From Actinoallomurus sp963823735 (GTDB lineage Bacteria > Actinomycetota > Actinomycetes > Streptosporangiales > Streptosporangiaceae), in contig CAWGMO010000003.1 in NCBI GenBank assembly GCA_963823735.1, positions 434,001 through 498,000 on the forward strand: a stretch of 64,000 bases of DNA, written 5' to 3'. The number at the start of each line of letters is the position of its first letter. The stretch's first letter is position 1. Positions 1-8,155 of this stretch are shown one piece after another. The notes beneath the pieces are model-generated. The model worked only from the letters and a program-made list of their open reading frames with translations. It made no database searches and was not told the DNA's origin. The position numbers and the translations under genes were made by a program.

Positions 1-639
1 CAGGGACAGGCCGGTCACCGGGACCGAGACGCGCAGGAGGCCGCCGACGTCCAGGCAGGCCAGCGCGGACTCGCCCAGTGTGGCCGCGTTGGAGCTGATG
101 AAGGCCAGGGCGTCCGACGGGCGCAGGCCGAAGATCGGGCCGGGCGCGCCGCCCTGCCACGGGCGTTCGCCGATCAGGCAGAGCGCCGTGGACGCGAGGG
201 CGGTGAGGTCGCCGGTGCCGATGGCGCCGTACGCGGGGATCGGCGGGATCAGCCAGCGGTTGATCACCTCGGCGAGCGCGCCCAGCACATCGGGGTCGAC
301 GCCCGAGCCGCCCGCGGCGATCTGGTTGAGGCGTACGACGAGCATCGCGCGTACGGTCTCGGCGGACATGAGCGGCCCGGCGCCGCCGGAGTGGCTGCGG
401 AGCAACCGGAGGCCGTGGGTGTCGTCGCCTTCCAACGAGACGTTCCGATTGGCCCCGACACCAGTCGTTCGTCCGTAAACGGGTTGATGTTCCGCTATGT
501 CCCGAACTACCTGCCATGCCCGTCTTGCGCGTTCTACGGCTTGTGGCAGAACTGTAACAATGACGCCGTCTCGGGCTACTCCGCCTACGATGTCGCAGGT
601 CAAGCCGCTACCGTTGATCGTTGCAGCCGTCTGGTTCAT
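1..639 (-). CDS. Aromatic amino acid lyase-like protein (3' partial)
   Basis: The window holds the N-terminal 213 residues; the gene runs off the left edge. The ATG at 639 follows a GAGGG element. Residues 1-30 match the usual lyase opening (ARDGVIVTVLP). The active-site Tyr loop is present as VYGRTTGVGAN (Tyr55), and helical segments with RLNQIAAGGSGV follow. These lyases release ammonia from His, Phe or Tyr using an MIO cofactor made from an internal Ala-Ser-Gly. Here the triad position reads IGTGDLTALA, so Gly-Thr-Gly (residues 141-143) replaces Ala-Ser-Gly. Substrate and activity are therefore uncertain. It is not the main histidase, because a canonical hutH lies at 19116. It is divergent from the ABC importer at 716. 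Family assignment is firm; function is not. Confidence 0.85.
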   Translation of the reverse strand, partial: MNQTAATINGSGLTCDIVGGVARDGVIVTVLPQAVERARRAWQVVRDIAEHQPVYGRTTGVGANRNVSLEGDDTHGLRLLRSHSGGAGPLMSAETVRAMLVVRLNQIAAGGSGVDPDVLGALAEVINRWLIPPIPAYGAIGTGDLTALASTALCLIGERPWQGGAPGPIFGLRPSDALAFISSNAATLGESALACLDVGGLLRVSVPVTGLSL

Positions 640-715
640 CTGCCGGCCCTCATGGACCGAAAATAAGCCACTATCTTGACCTCTAATCCCGGATACCTCA
701 GGGGCTGAGACTCAC
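640..715. promoter_or_regulatory. Divergent promoter region, lyase-like gene / osmoprotectant importer
   Basis: This 76-bp gap separates two divergent starts. It is less GC-rich than its flanks and holds a TTGACC element (676-681) pointing at the importer, plus TATCTT. No exact promoter pair can be fixed by eye. Confidence 0.35.
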
Positions 716-1507
716 TTGATCAAATTCGACGGCGTCACCAAGCGTTACGCCGACGGCACCGTGGCCGTTGACGATCTCTCCCTTGAGATCCCCACAGGCC
801 AGATAACCGTGCTCGTCGGCCCGTCCGGCTGCGGCAAGACCACGTCGCTACGGATGATAAATCGGATGATCGACCCGACCTCCGGGAAGATCACCATCGA
901 CGACAAGGACATCCGCGACCAGGACCCATCGGAGCTCCGGCGCGGCATCGGCTACGTGATCCAGCACGCGGGGCTCTTCCCGCACCGGACCATCGTCGAC
1001 AACATCGCCACGGTCCCGTACCTCCTCGGCTGGAACAAGGGGAAGGCGCGGGCCACGGCCATGGAGCTGATGGAGCGCGTCGGCCTGGACACCAAGATGG
1101 CCAAGCGCTATCCGTTCCAGCTGTCCGGCGGCCAGCAGCAGCGCGTGGGCGTCGCCCGCGCCCTCGCCGCCGACCCGCCCGTGATGCTGATGGACGAGCC
1201 GTTCAGCGCCGTCGACCCGATCGTACGCAAGAGCCTCCAGGAGGAGTTCCTCCGGCTCCAGACCGACCTGCAGAAGACGATCGCGTTCGTCACGCACGAC
1301 ATCGACGAGGCCATCAAGCTCGGCCACAAGATCGCGGTCTTCCAGGTCGGCGGCACGCTCGCCCAGCACGCCACGCCCGACGAACTGCTCGCCAAGCCGG
1401 CCGAAGGCTTCGTGACCGAGTTCCTCGGCGGCGAGAAGGGCCTCAAGCGTCTGCGCTTCAACCGGGAGCTCGACGCCGAGGACGAGACCCTGGTGGAGGA
1501 GCGGTGA
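716..1507 (+). CDS. Osmoprotectant (glycine betaine/choline-type) ABC transporter ATP-binding protein
   Basis: This 263-residue ATPase energises uptake of a compatible solute or quaternary amine. The Walker A (GPSGCGKTT, about residue 35), the signature LSGGQQQRVGVARAL, Walker B (VMLMDEP) and the H-loop His (VTHD) are all intact. Length and the QQQRVGVARA signature fit the OpuCA/ProV group. There is no clear C-terminal CBS pair, so it is shorter than typical OpuCA. The start is TTG at 716 (MIKFDGV). The stop overlaps the first permease by four bases (GTGA), so translation is coupled. It is the first gene of a four-gene operon ending at the terminator at 3838. Confidence 0.93.
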   Translation: MIKFDGVTKRYADGTVAVDDLSLEIPTGQITVLVGPSGCGKTTSLRMINRMIDPTSGKITIDDKDIRDQDPSELRRGIGYVIQHAGLFPHRTIVDNIATVPYLLGWNKGKARATAMELMERVGLDTKMAKRYPFQLSGGQQQRVGVARALAADPPVMLMDEPFSAVDPIVRKSLQEEFLRLQTDLQKTIAFVTHDIDEAIKLGHKIAVFQVGGTLAQHATPDELLAKPAEGFVTEFLGGEKGLKRLRFNRELDAEDETLVEER

Positions 1508-2190
1508 CGCTCGCGGACGGCGGTGAGCCGATCGTCCGGTGGTCCTGGATCGGTGATCACACCGACGAGCTGACCACGCTCACTCTCCACCACCTGAAGC
1601 TCGCCCTGCTGCCGATCCTCTTCGGCCTGATCATCGCGATCCCGCTCGGGATCATGTGCGCGCGCTGGCGGTGGCTCTACCCGCCGACCCTGGGCGTCGC
1701 CAACGTCCTGTACGGCGTGCCGTCGCTCGCCCTGTTCATGCTGTTCATCCCGTACTTCGGGATCGGCAGCGGCGGCCAGGCGGACTTCACCATCATCATC
1801 CCGCTGACGCTGTTCTCCCTGTCGGTCCTGGTGCCCAACGTCGTCGACGGGCTGCGGTCGGTCCCCGACCCCGTACGCCAGGCGGCCACCGCGATGGGCT
1901 TCGGCACGCTGCGGCGGCTGGTCCAGGTCGAGCTGCCGATCGCGGTCCCGGTCGTCATCGCCGGCGCCCGCGTCGCCGCCGTCGCCTCCATCAGCCTGGT
2001 GAGCGTCGGCGTGCTGATCGGGAACGGCGGCCTCGGTCAGCTGTTCATCGACGGCTACTCGCGTGACTTCACGACACCGATCATCGTCTCCTGCGTGCTG
2101 ATCATCATCCTCGCGTTGGTGAGCGACGGCGTGCTCGTGGGCGCGCAGCGGCTGCTCACGCCCTGGTCTCGTACGCGGAGGGGCAACTGA
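1504..2190 (+). CDS. Osmoprotectant ABC transporter permease 1
   Basis: This 228-residue inner-membrane permease has a GTG start inside the ATPase stop. It has about five to six hydrophobic segments. The binding-protein-dependent transport signature lies around residues 120-165 (DGLRSVPDPVRQAATAMGFG), followed by the EAA-type loop. It resembles the OpuCB/OpuCD group. It probably pairs with the second permease at 2190 to form the pore. Its stop overlaps that gene's ATG by one base. Confidence 0.92.
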   Translation: MTLADGGEPIVRWSWIGDHTDELTTLTLHHLKLALLPILFGLIIAIPLGIMCARWRWLYPPTLGVANVLYGVPSLALFMLFIPYFGIGSGGQADFTIIIPLTLFSLSVLVPNVVDGLRSVPDPVRQAATAMGFGTLRRLVQVELPIAVPVVIAGARVAAVASISLVSVGVLIGNGGLGQLFIDGYSRDFTTPIIVSCVLIIILALVSDGVLVGAQRLLTPWSRTRRGN

Positions 2191-2873
2191 TGAATCTCTC
2201 CGACCAGATCACGTCGGCCTGGAACTGGCTGACCGCCTCCGCCCACTGGAGCGGCAGCGACGGCATCCCGCACCGGCTCCTGGAGCACCTCGGCTACAGC
2301 GCGCTCGCCCTGGCGATCGCGATGCTGATCGCCCTGCCGCTCGGCGCACTCGTCGGGCACACCGGCCGCGGCGGCTTCCTCGTCGTGAGCTTCGCCAACC
2401 TGGCGCGCGCCGTCCCCACGCTCGGCCTGCTCCTGCTGGTGGTGACGGTCACCTCGATCGGCCTCACCCCGGTCATCGTCCCGCTGATCGCGCTCGCGAC
2501 CCCGCCGATCCTCGTGAACACCTACGAGGGCATCCGCAGCGTCGACGCCGACATCAAGGACGCCGCCAAGGGGATGGGCATGAAGGGCCCCGGGGTCCTG
2601 CTCAAGGCGGAGGTCCCGGTGGCCCTGCCGCTCATCCTGCTCGGCCTGCGCACCGCGGCGATCCAGGTCGTCGCGACGGCGACCATCGCGGCGTACGCCG
2701 GCATCGGCGGCCTCGGCCGCTACATCGTGGACGGGCTGTCCCGTAAGGACTACCCGTCGGTCGTCGGCGGTTCCGTGCTCGTCGTCCTGCTCGCGGTACT
2801 CGTCCAGCTCACCTTCGTCGGGCTTCGCCGGACACTGGTGTCCCGAGGCCTGCGCGGCTCCCGTACTTCGTGA
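2190..2873 (+). CDS. Osmoprotectant ABC transporter permease 2
   Basis: This 227-residue permease is homologous to the preceding gene. Hydrophobic segments flank the EAA loop region (VNTYEGIRSVDADIKDAAKGMGM). GIGGLGRYIVDGL is the conserved C-terminal half motif of OpuC/ProW-type permeases. The ATG overlaps the previous stop. The binding protein gene starts 20 bp downstream behind AAAGGGA, so all four components are co-transcribed. Confidence 0.92.
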   Translation: MNLSDQITSAWNWLTASAHWSGSDGIPHRLLEHLGYSALALAIAMLIALPLGALVGHTGRGGFLVVSFANLARAVPTLGLLLLVVTVTSIGLTPVIVPLIALATPPILVNTYEGIRSVDADIKDAAKGMGMKGPGVLLKAEVPVALPLILLGLRTAAIQVVATATIAAYAGIGGLGRYIVDGLSRKDYPSVVGGSVLVVLLAVLVQLTFVGLRRTLVSRGLRGSRTS

Positions 2874-2892
2874 TCAAAGAAAGGGAACAATC

Positions 2893-3819
2893 ATGATCCG
2901 CATAGTTCGTGGCGCCGCCGTGGGCGTGGCCATCGCGATGGCTCTCACCGCGTGCGGTGGGAGCGACAAGAAGGGCAGCGGCAACCCGCTCGACCAAAAG
3001 CCCGCCGGCTCCGGCGTCGTCGTCGGCTCGGCGAACTTCCCCGAGAGCCAGCTCCTCGGTGAGCTGTACGCCCAGGCCCTGGAGGCCAAGGGCGTCAGGG
3101 TGACGCGGAAGTTCAACATCGGCAGCCGCGAGGTCTACTTCGACCAGGTGAAGTCCGGCTCCATCACCGTCATGCCGGAGTACAACGGCGCGCTGCTGAC
3201 CACGTCGGTCAACAAGGACAGCACGGCCGTCACCGAGCAGGACGTCAACGCCGAGCTCACCCAGAAGCTGCCCTCGACCCTCGGAATCCTCCAGTCGTCG
3301 CAGGCCGAGGACAAGGACTCCGTGACGGTCAACTCCCAGACCGCCGCGAAGTACAAGCTCAAGACGATCGCCGACCTCAAGTCGGCGGCCGGCCAGGTGA
3401 CCATCGCGGGCCCGTCGGAGTTCAAGACGCGCCAGCAGGGCCTCGTCGGGCTGGAGAAGAAGTACGGCCTGAAGTTCAAGAAGTTCCAGTCGTTCGACGC
3501 GAACGGGCAGACCACCCTGGTCAAGCTGCTGAAGAACAACAGCATCCAGGCCGCCGACCTGTTCACGACCGACCCGACCATCACGGCGAACAAGTTCGTC
3601 GTGCTCCAGGACCCGCAGAACGTCTTCAGCGCGCAGAACGTCACGCCGCTCATCTACAAGTCCGGCGTGAACGCCACGGCCCAGGCCGCCCTCAACGCGG
3701 TCTCCGCCAAGCTCACCACCCAGGACCTCCTCGCCCTGATGACCCAGCTCGTCACGGACAAGAAGGACCCCGACACCATCGCCAAGGGCTGGCTGAGCCA
3801 GGCCGGCCTCGGCGGCTGA
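2893..3819 (+). CDS. Osmoprotectant-binding lipoprotein (OpuAC/QAT family)
   Basis: This 308-residue extracellular solute-binding lipoprotein feeds the importer. The N-terminus is a type II signal with lipobox LTAC (Cys21) and a Gly/Ser/Lys-rich linker. The mature part opens with VVVGSANFPESQLLGELYAQ and has the MPEYNGALL stretch of the quaternary-amine/glycine-betaine binding group. It ends with the usual AKGWLSQAGL tail. Ligand choice among betaine, choline, carnitine or proline betaine cannot be read from sequence. The same domain recurs, closely similar, as the extracellular half of the kinase at 3942. A strong terminator follows. Confidence 0.93.
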   Translation: MIRIVRGAAVGVAIAMALTACGGSDKKGSGNPLDQKPAGSGVVVGSANFPESQLLGELYAQALEAKGVRVTRKFNIGSREVYFDQVKSGSITVMPEYNGALLTTSVNKDSTAVTEQDVNAELTQKLPSTLGILQSSQAEDKDSVTVNSQTAAKYKLKTIADLKSAAGQVTIAGPSEFKTRQQGLVGLEKKYGLKFKKFQSFDANGQTTLVKLLKNNSIQAADLFTTDPTITANKFVVLQDPQNVFSAQNVTPLIYKSGVNATAQAALNAVSAKLTTQDLLALMTQLVTDKKDPDTIAKGWLSQAGLGG

Positions 3820-3837
3820 TCCGCGGTACCTGAGAAA

Positions 3838-3871
3838 GGCCCCGATCCTGTTCTGGATCGGGGCCTTTTTT
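3838..3871 (+). terminator. Rho-independent terminator of the importer operon
   Basis: GGCCCCGATCC (3838-3848) and GGATCGGGGCC (3855-3865) form a perfect 11-bp stem around TGTTCT, followed by six T. It ends the four-gene importer operon before the kinase gene. Confidence 0.93.
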
Positions 3872-3941
3872 CGTCGGAGCTCTGATCCGTTTCAGTGCGA
3901 GACAATGGCCCTGACCAAGGCTCTCGGGGGAGGGGGACCGC

Positions 3942-5729
3942 ATGCGATATGCCGGTCCGCTGCGCCCCGGAGACCCTGACCACGTCGCCGGATACCGGCT
4001 GACCGGCAGGCTCGGGCAGGGCGGTCAGGGCGTCGTCTACCTCGCGACCGGCGAAGACGGCGAGGCGGTCGCGCTCAAGCTCGTCGACGACCCGGACTCC
4101 CGGCTCGCCGGCGAGGTGGCGCTCTTACGCCGGGTCGCCGACTTCTGCACCGTCCAGGTCCTCGACTTCGGCAGCGACGGCGACCGCTCGTACATCGTCA
4201 CCGAGTACGTCGACGGGCCGTCCCTGCGGACCCTCGTCGAGGCCGAGGGCCCGATGAGCGGCGGCGCGCTGGTGCGCCTGATGGTCGGCACGATCTCCGC
4301 GCTGGCGGCCACCCACCGCGCCGGGGTCCTGCACCGCGACTTCACCCCGCACAACGTGCTCGTCGGCCCGGACGGTCCCCGTGTGATCGACTTCGGCATC
4401 GCGCGTGCGCTGAACGCGACGGCGACCATGACGAGCGGGGTCGTCGGAACCCCCGCCTACACCGCGCCCGAGGTGCTCGCGGGTTCGTTCGGCCCGGCGG
4501 CCGACGTCTTCGGCTGGGCCGCCACGGTGGCGTACGCCGCCACGGGACGCCCGGCCTTCGGGAACGACTCGGTGGCCGCGGTCTTCGGCCGCATCCTCCA
4601 CGGCGAACCCGACCTGGCCGGTGTGCCGTCGCCGTTCCGTGAGCTGCTCGGCCGATGCCTCGGCAAGGACCCCGGGCGGCGCCCGGACGCCCAGGAGGTC
4701 CTGCTGGAGCTGCTCGGCGGCTCGCCCGCCGATCTCCCCGAGGGCGTGATGCGCCCCGACCGGGTGACCGTCGACCGGCCCGAGGTCCCTCCGCTGCCGG
4801 TGCCACCCCCGGCGCCGCGCCGCCGGGGCTGGGCCGTCGCCGCCGCCGCGCTCGCCCTCGTCGCGGCGGGCGCCGGCGTCGCGTACTCCCTCACTCCGGG
4901 CAGGACCGCTCCACCCGTGATTCCTCCGCCCGAGGTCACCGTCGGGTCGGCCAACTTCCCCGAGAGCACGCTCATCGCCGAGATCTACGCGCAGGAGCTC
5001 TCAGGCAAGGGCTACCGAGTGACGCGGAGGTTCGGCCTGGGCGGGCGCGAGACCTACCTTCCGGCGGTGGAGTCCGGCACCATCGACGTGATCCCGGAGT
5101 ACACGGGCGCGCTGGCCGCGTCGCTCGACCGCTCCAGCGACCCGATCGAGGCCGCCGACGTCGACACCGTCCTCGGCGACCACCTGCCGGCGCGGATGAC
5201 GCTGCTCACCCCGTCGGCGGCGGAGGACAAGGACTCCGTGACGGTGACCAAGAAGATCGCCTCCAAGTACTCCCTGCGGACCATCGCGGACCTCAAGCGG
5301 GTGGCGGGCCGTCTGGTGATGGGCGGCCCGGCGGAGTTCCAGACCCGGCACCAGGGCCTCGTCGGCCTGCGCGGCACCTACGGGCTGAGCTTCCACGGCT
5401 ACCAGCCGTTCGCCACCGACGACCAGGCCACCATGGCCGGCCAGCTGAAAGACGACGTCATCCAGGCCGCCGACCTGTTCACCACCCACCCCGCGGTGGC
5501 CGGCCTCGTCGTCCTCACCGATCCGAAGCACCTCTTCAGCGCCCAGAAGATCACTCCGCTGATCTACGGGTCGTCGCTGAGCACGACGGGCCGCGCCGCG
5601 CTCGACTCGGTGTCGGCGCGGCTGACCACCACCGACCTGCTCGCCATGAACACCCGCGTACAGGTGAACAAGGTCGACGTCGCGGTGGTGGCCAGGGACT
5701 GGCTCCGGCGGATCGGCCTGATGGGCTGA
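3942..5729 (+). CDS. Transmembrane Ser/Thr kinase with an extracellular osmoprotectant-binding sensor domain
   Basis: This 595-residue membrane protein starts at an ATG behind GGGGGAGGGGG. Residues 16-260 are a Hanks-type kinase: Gly-loop GQGGQGVVY, Lys46 (VALKLV), catalytic HRD (131-133), DFG (150-152) and a GTPAYTAPE activation segment. The usual HRDLKPxN is HRDFTPHN, so the catalytic-loop Lys is Thr. A Pro-rich linker and one membrane helix (about 296-316) lead to an extracellular OpuAC-type binding domain (331-595). This domain is closely similar to the lipoprotein encoded upstream (SANFPES, PEYTGAL, QAADLFTT and FSAQKITPLIYG are shared). It has its own start after the importer terminator. 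I infer that it senses the importer's ligand and phosphorylates cytoplasmic targets. Usual PknB relatives carry PASTA domains instead. Confidence 0.9.
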   Translation: MRYAGPLRPGDPDHVAGYRLTGRLGQGGQGVVYLATGEDGEAVALKLVDDPDSRLAGEVALLRRVADFCTVQVLDFGSDGDRSYIVTEYVDGPSLRTLVEAEGPMSGGALVRLMVGTISALAATHRAGVLHRDFTPHNVLVGPDGPRVIDFGIARALNATATMTSGVVGTPAYTAPEVLAGSFGPAADVFGWAATVAYAATGRPAFGNDSVAAVFGRILHGEPDLAGVPSPFRELLGRCLGKDPGRRPDAQEVLLELLGGSPADLPEGVMRPDRVTVDRPEVPPLPVPPPAPRRRGWAVAAAALALVAAGAGVAYSLTPGRTAPPVIPPPEVTVGSANFPESTLIAEIYAQELSGKGYRVTRRFGLGGRETYLPAVESGTIDVIPEYTGALAASLDRSSDPIEAADVDTVLGDHLPARMTLLTPSAAEDKDSVTVTKKIASKYSLRTIADLKRVAGRLVMGGPAEFQTRHQGLVGLRGTYGLSFHGYQPFATDDQATMAGQLKDDVIQAADLFTTHPAVAGLVVLTDPKHLFSAQKITPLIYGSSLSTTGRAALDSVSARLTTTDLLAMNTRVQVNKVDVAVVARDWLRRIGLMG

Positions 5730-5766
5730 CCGGCCCGTGCGGTAGGGCTGTGGGCGCTGTGGGGCT

Positions 5767-7252
5767 TCAGCCCTTCACGGTCAGCAGTGGGCGGAGTTCG
5801 GCGACGGGGGACGCGACGCCGGCGTTGTCCAGGCTGGACACCACCGGGCCGATGTCCTTGTAGACCCACGGCGCCTCCTGCTTGAGGTCGCGCCGCCAGG
5901 CCGTCATGACGTCCGCACGGCGGGCGACGCCGGGGTCACGGTGGTCCAGCGGGGTGACGACCCGGAAGTCGCGCAGGAAGGCGTCGAGCTCTTCGTCGCC
6001 CGCCCTGGACGCGGCGCCGCGTGGGACGCGGCGGCCGGCGCCGTGGCAGGCGCTGGCGAGCGTACGCGGGTTGCCGTGGCCTCGGAGGACGTAGCTCGAC
6101 GCCCCCATCGAACCCGGAACGATGACGGGTTCACCCCACATCGCGTACGGCCCGCCGGCCGACCTCGTCGTACCCGCCCGCCGGCGTCGCGCCCTTGCGG
6201 TGCACGACGGTGCCGTCGTCGCTCTGCCAGAGCAGGTTGTGCGGCGCGTCGTACACGAGGTCGGCGTCGAGGTCCCCGCACTCCATCGACAGGGCCGCCC
6301 GCATCATCAGGGACAGGAAGAACCGGTTGCCGACCGCGAAGTTGGCGGCGTTCCCGAACGCGTCGAGATACCGCCGCCGCGCCGTTTCCGACCGCTCGTC
6401 CAGCAGCATGGGGATGATCTTGTTGTCCGGCGCCGGGAGCTCTCGCGGCCACACGGCGCGCGCCTGGTCCATGCCGGAGGAGTTCGCCTGGTGCCCCAGC
6501 GACAGCGAGCCGCTGTGCACCATCAGCACGATCTGCCCGACACCGAGCCCCCACGCGTACGCGGCCTGCCCGTCGTGCACGGCAGCCACATATTGCAGCT
6601 CCGCGAAGTGGTTACCACCGCCGACACTGCCGATGATGCTGTCGTAGCTGGTCCCGCCCGCACTGTCGATCCAGTCACGGAACGGCTCGGCGGTCGTCGT
6701 CGGATACGCGTCCTTGTGGATGTGGCCGGGCCGCGCGTCCCCAGGCCGTACGGCCGCCCAAATCCCGTCGTCGCCGTGCGGAACCCCGAGCAGCCCGGGC
6801 AGGCCGTCCCGCAGCAACGCCTCCCGCTGAAGGCCGGACAGCGCGATCCGCCGCCCGCCTTCGAAGAACAGATGCCTGAGCCGCTTTTCGAGCGCGTCGA
6901 GCCGGGGTCGTACGTCGTCGGCCGTGAGCGAGGTGGTCTCGAGCCGCATCCCGCAGTTGATGTCGTTCCCGACCGCCTGCGGGACCAGCGCGCCGCGCGT
7001 CTGAAGCACGGTCCCGATCGGAATCCCGGCGCCTTTGTGCAGGTCGGGTGTTAGGGCGACCCGCTCGATCGCGGCGTCCCCGAGCTTGTCGAGGGTCTCG
7101 GCGGTCTCGAGCACGGTGAGGATCTCGTCGATCGCACTGGACTCGATCGGCACGTCGGGCCCGGCGCAGATGTCGACGGGAATGTCGTACGGGTTGGGCA
7201 GCCGGAGCCAGTCGTCATCGACGCGGACGAGCCGGGGATCGTGCGGAGTCAT
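5767..7252 (-). pseudogene. rtcB: RtcB family RNA ligase, frameshifted as sequenced
   Basis: RtcB joins RNA 2',3'-cyclic phosphate or 3'-phosphate ends to 5'-OH ends, using GTP and Mn2+. The ATG at 7252 follows AAAGGA. Family motifs appear in order: PDLHKGAGIPIGTV, GNDINCGMRL (metal Asp and Cys), GSVGGGNHF, HSGSLSLGH, HRKGAT, PGSMGASSYV and ACHGAGR (guanylation His). The frame breaks near 6159-6160. One extra C (G on the coding strand) sends the upstream frame to a stop at GRRAVRDVG, while WGEPVIVPGSMG continues in the next frame to 5767. Removing the base restores about 494 residues. All catalytic motifs survive, so a sequencing error or very recent mutation is likely. It overlaps the upstream membrane gene by four bases. 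Confidence 0.88.
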
Positions 7253-7944
7253 GATTCCTTTCCGAGGGTCGCCGCACCATAACCATGGGTTGCCGCACCG
7301 GTCGACCCAATTTCGCGGCGCGCGCTCCGTACGGTGGCGATGCCGACGGCGAGAAGCCAGTAGCTGAGAAGGGCACCCATCGACGCTGTGGTTCCCCACC
7401 CGTTGGCGCTGTAGAAGAAGGCGGGCCTGTTGCCGAAGAACAGCGACGGTACGAACGCGAAGCTCGTTATGGCGAGGACGTACGCGGACCGGCCGACCCA
7501 GCGAGGCAGCACCTGAGTACATTTCACCGCGTACCCGACGGCCAGCAGGAACATGCCCAGCAGCATCCGGTCGATCGACCCGTACAGGATGTACGTCCCG
7601 GAGACCGTGATCGTCGGATCGATCGGATGGTCGGTCGCGATGACGGCGCCTGCTTCCAGGCCGCTGGAGACAAGAGTGATGACGACGTAGCTCAGCCCTG
7701 CGGTGTAGGCGATCCCGCCGATCCACTCGTGCGCCGGGCTCACGGTCTTGATGAGCTCGCGGAAGCCCGTGACGAAGAGCAGGATGAAGCCGAGCGCGAT
7801 AATGCCGATCAGCAGCCGGGACAGGACGTTGGAGTCCGGCGGCGGCCCCGAGTAGACGAAGTAGAGCGGCACTTCGACGATCACCGCGACGGCGGCGGCG
7901 AGGCAGGAGTAACCGGTGAAGCGTCGCGCGAGTGTTTCGTTCAT
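7249..7944 (-). CDS. Multi-pass membrane protein (DUF4386-like)
   Basis: This 231-residue integral membrane protein has about six hydrophobic helices (for example residues 13-30, 45-62, 80-97, 125-142 and 155-172). The pattern resembles the uncharacterised DUF4386 group, but I cannot confirm the family without a profile search. The start at 7944 follows GGAAGG. Its stop overlaps the rtcB ATG (ATGA), so the two are translationally coupled. A membrane partner for RtcB is not an established arrangement, so a functional link is only suggested by the overlap. Confidence 0.75.
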   Translation of the reverse strand: MNETLARRFTGYSCLAAAVAVIVEVPLYFVYSGPPPDSNVLSRLLIGIIALGFILLFVTGFRELIKTVSPAHEWIGGIAYTAGLSYVVITLVSSGLEAGAVIATDHPIDPTITVSGTYILYGSIDRMLLGMFLLAVGYAVKCTQVLPRWVGRSAYVLAITSFAFVPSLFFGNRPAFFYSANGWGTTASMGALLSYWLLAVGIATVRSARREIGSTGAATHGYGAATLGKES

Positions 7945-8071
7945 TTCGGGGCCTTCCCACTGGTGAAGCAGCCGGATATCGGCTGGCAGTGGAAATCCTG
8001 CTGGAGCAGGCCCGAGCTTGTCGGTGGGGCAGGAACCACCTCACGGTGGACCTACCACCACCCCGAAAGCT

Positions 8072-8155
8072 CTACTTGGCCGCCTTCTCCGCCGTCGCGA
8101 CCTCTACGCACTGCTCGCCATTGGCACCGCTGCGAGATGACTTTCGCCAGTTCAT
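8072..8155 (-). CDS. Truncated DUF397-family protein
   Basis: This 27-codon reading frame opens at the ATG that overlaps the XRE regulator's stop. Its sequence (MNWRKSSRSGANGEQCVEVA) is the unmistakable start of DUF397 proteins, which usually run 60-75 residues. A TAG at 8074-8072 ends it right after AEKAAK. The usual second half (VRDSKxPxGPVLxF) is not seen in any downstream frame before 7945. It is therefore a truncated remnant or an unusually short member. DUF397 genes normally sit directly behind XRE-DUF5753 regulators, as here. Confidence 0.72.
   Translation of the reverse strand: MNWRKSSRSGANGEQCVEVATAEKAAK

Noticed and set aside
6131..8044. 637-codon minus-strand reading frame covering rtcB and DNA upstream of it
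   Set aside because: RtcB homology begins at the ATG at 7252 with its own ribosome site. The upstream part is antisense-frame noise over the membrane protein gene.
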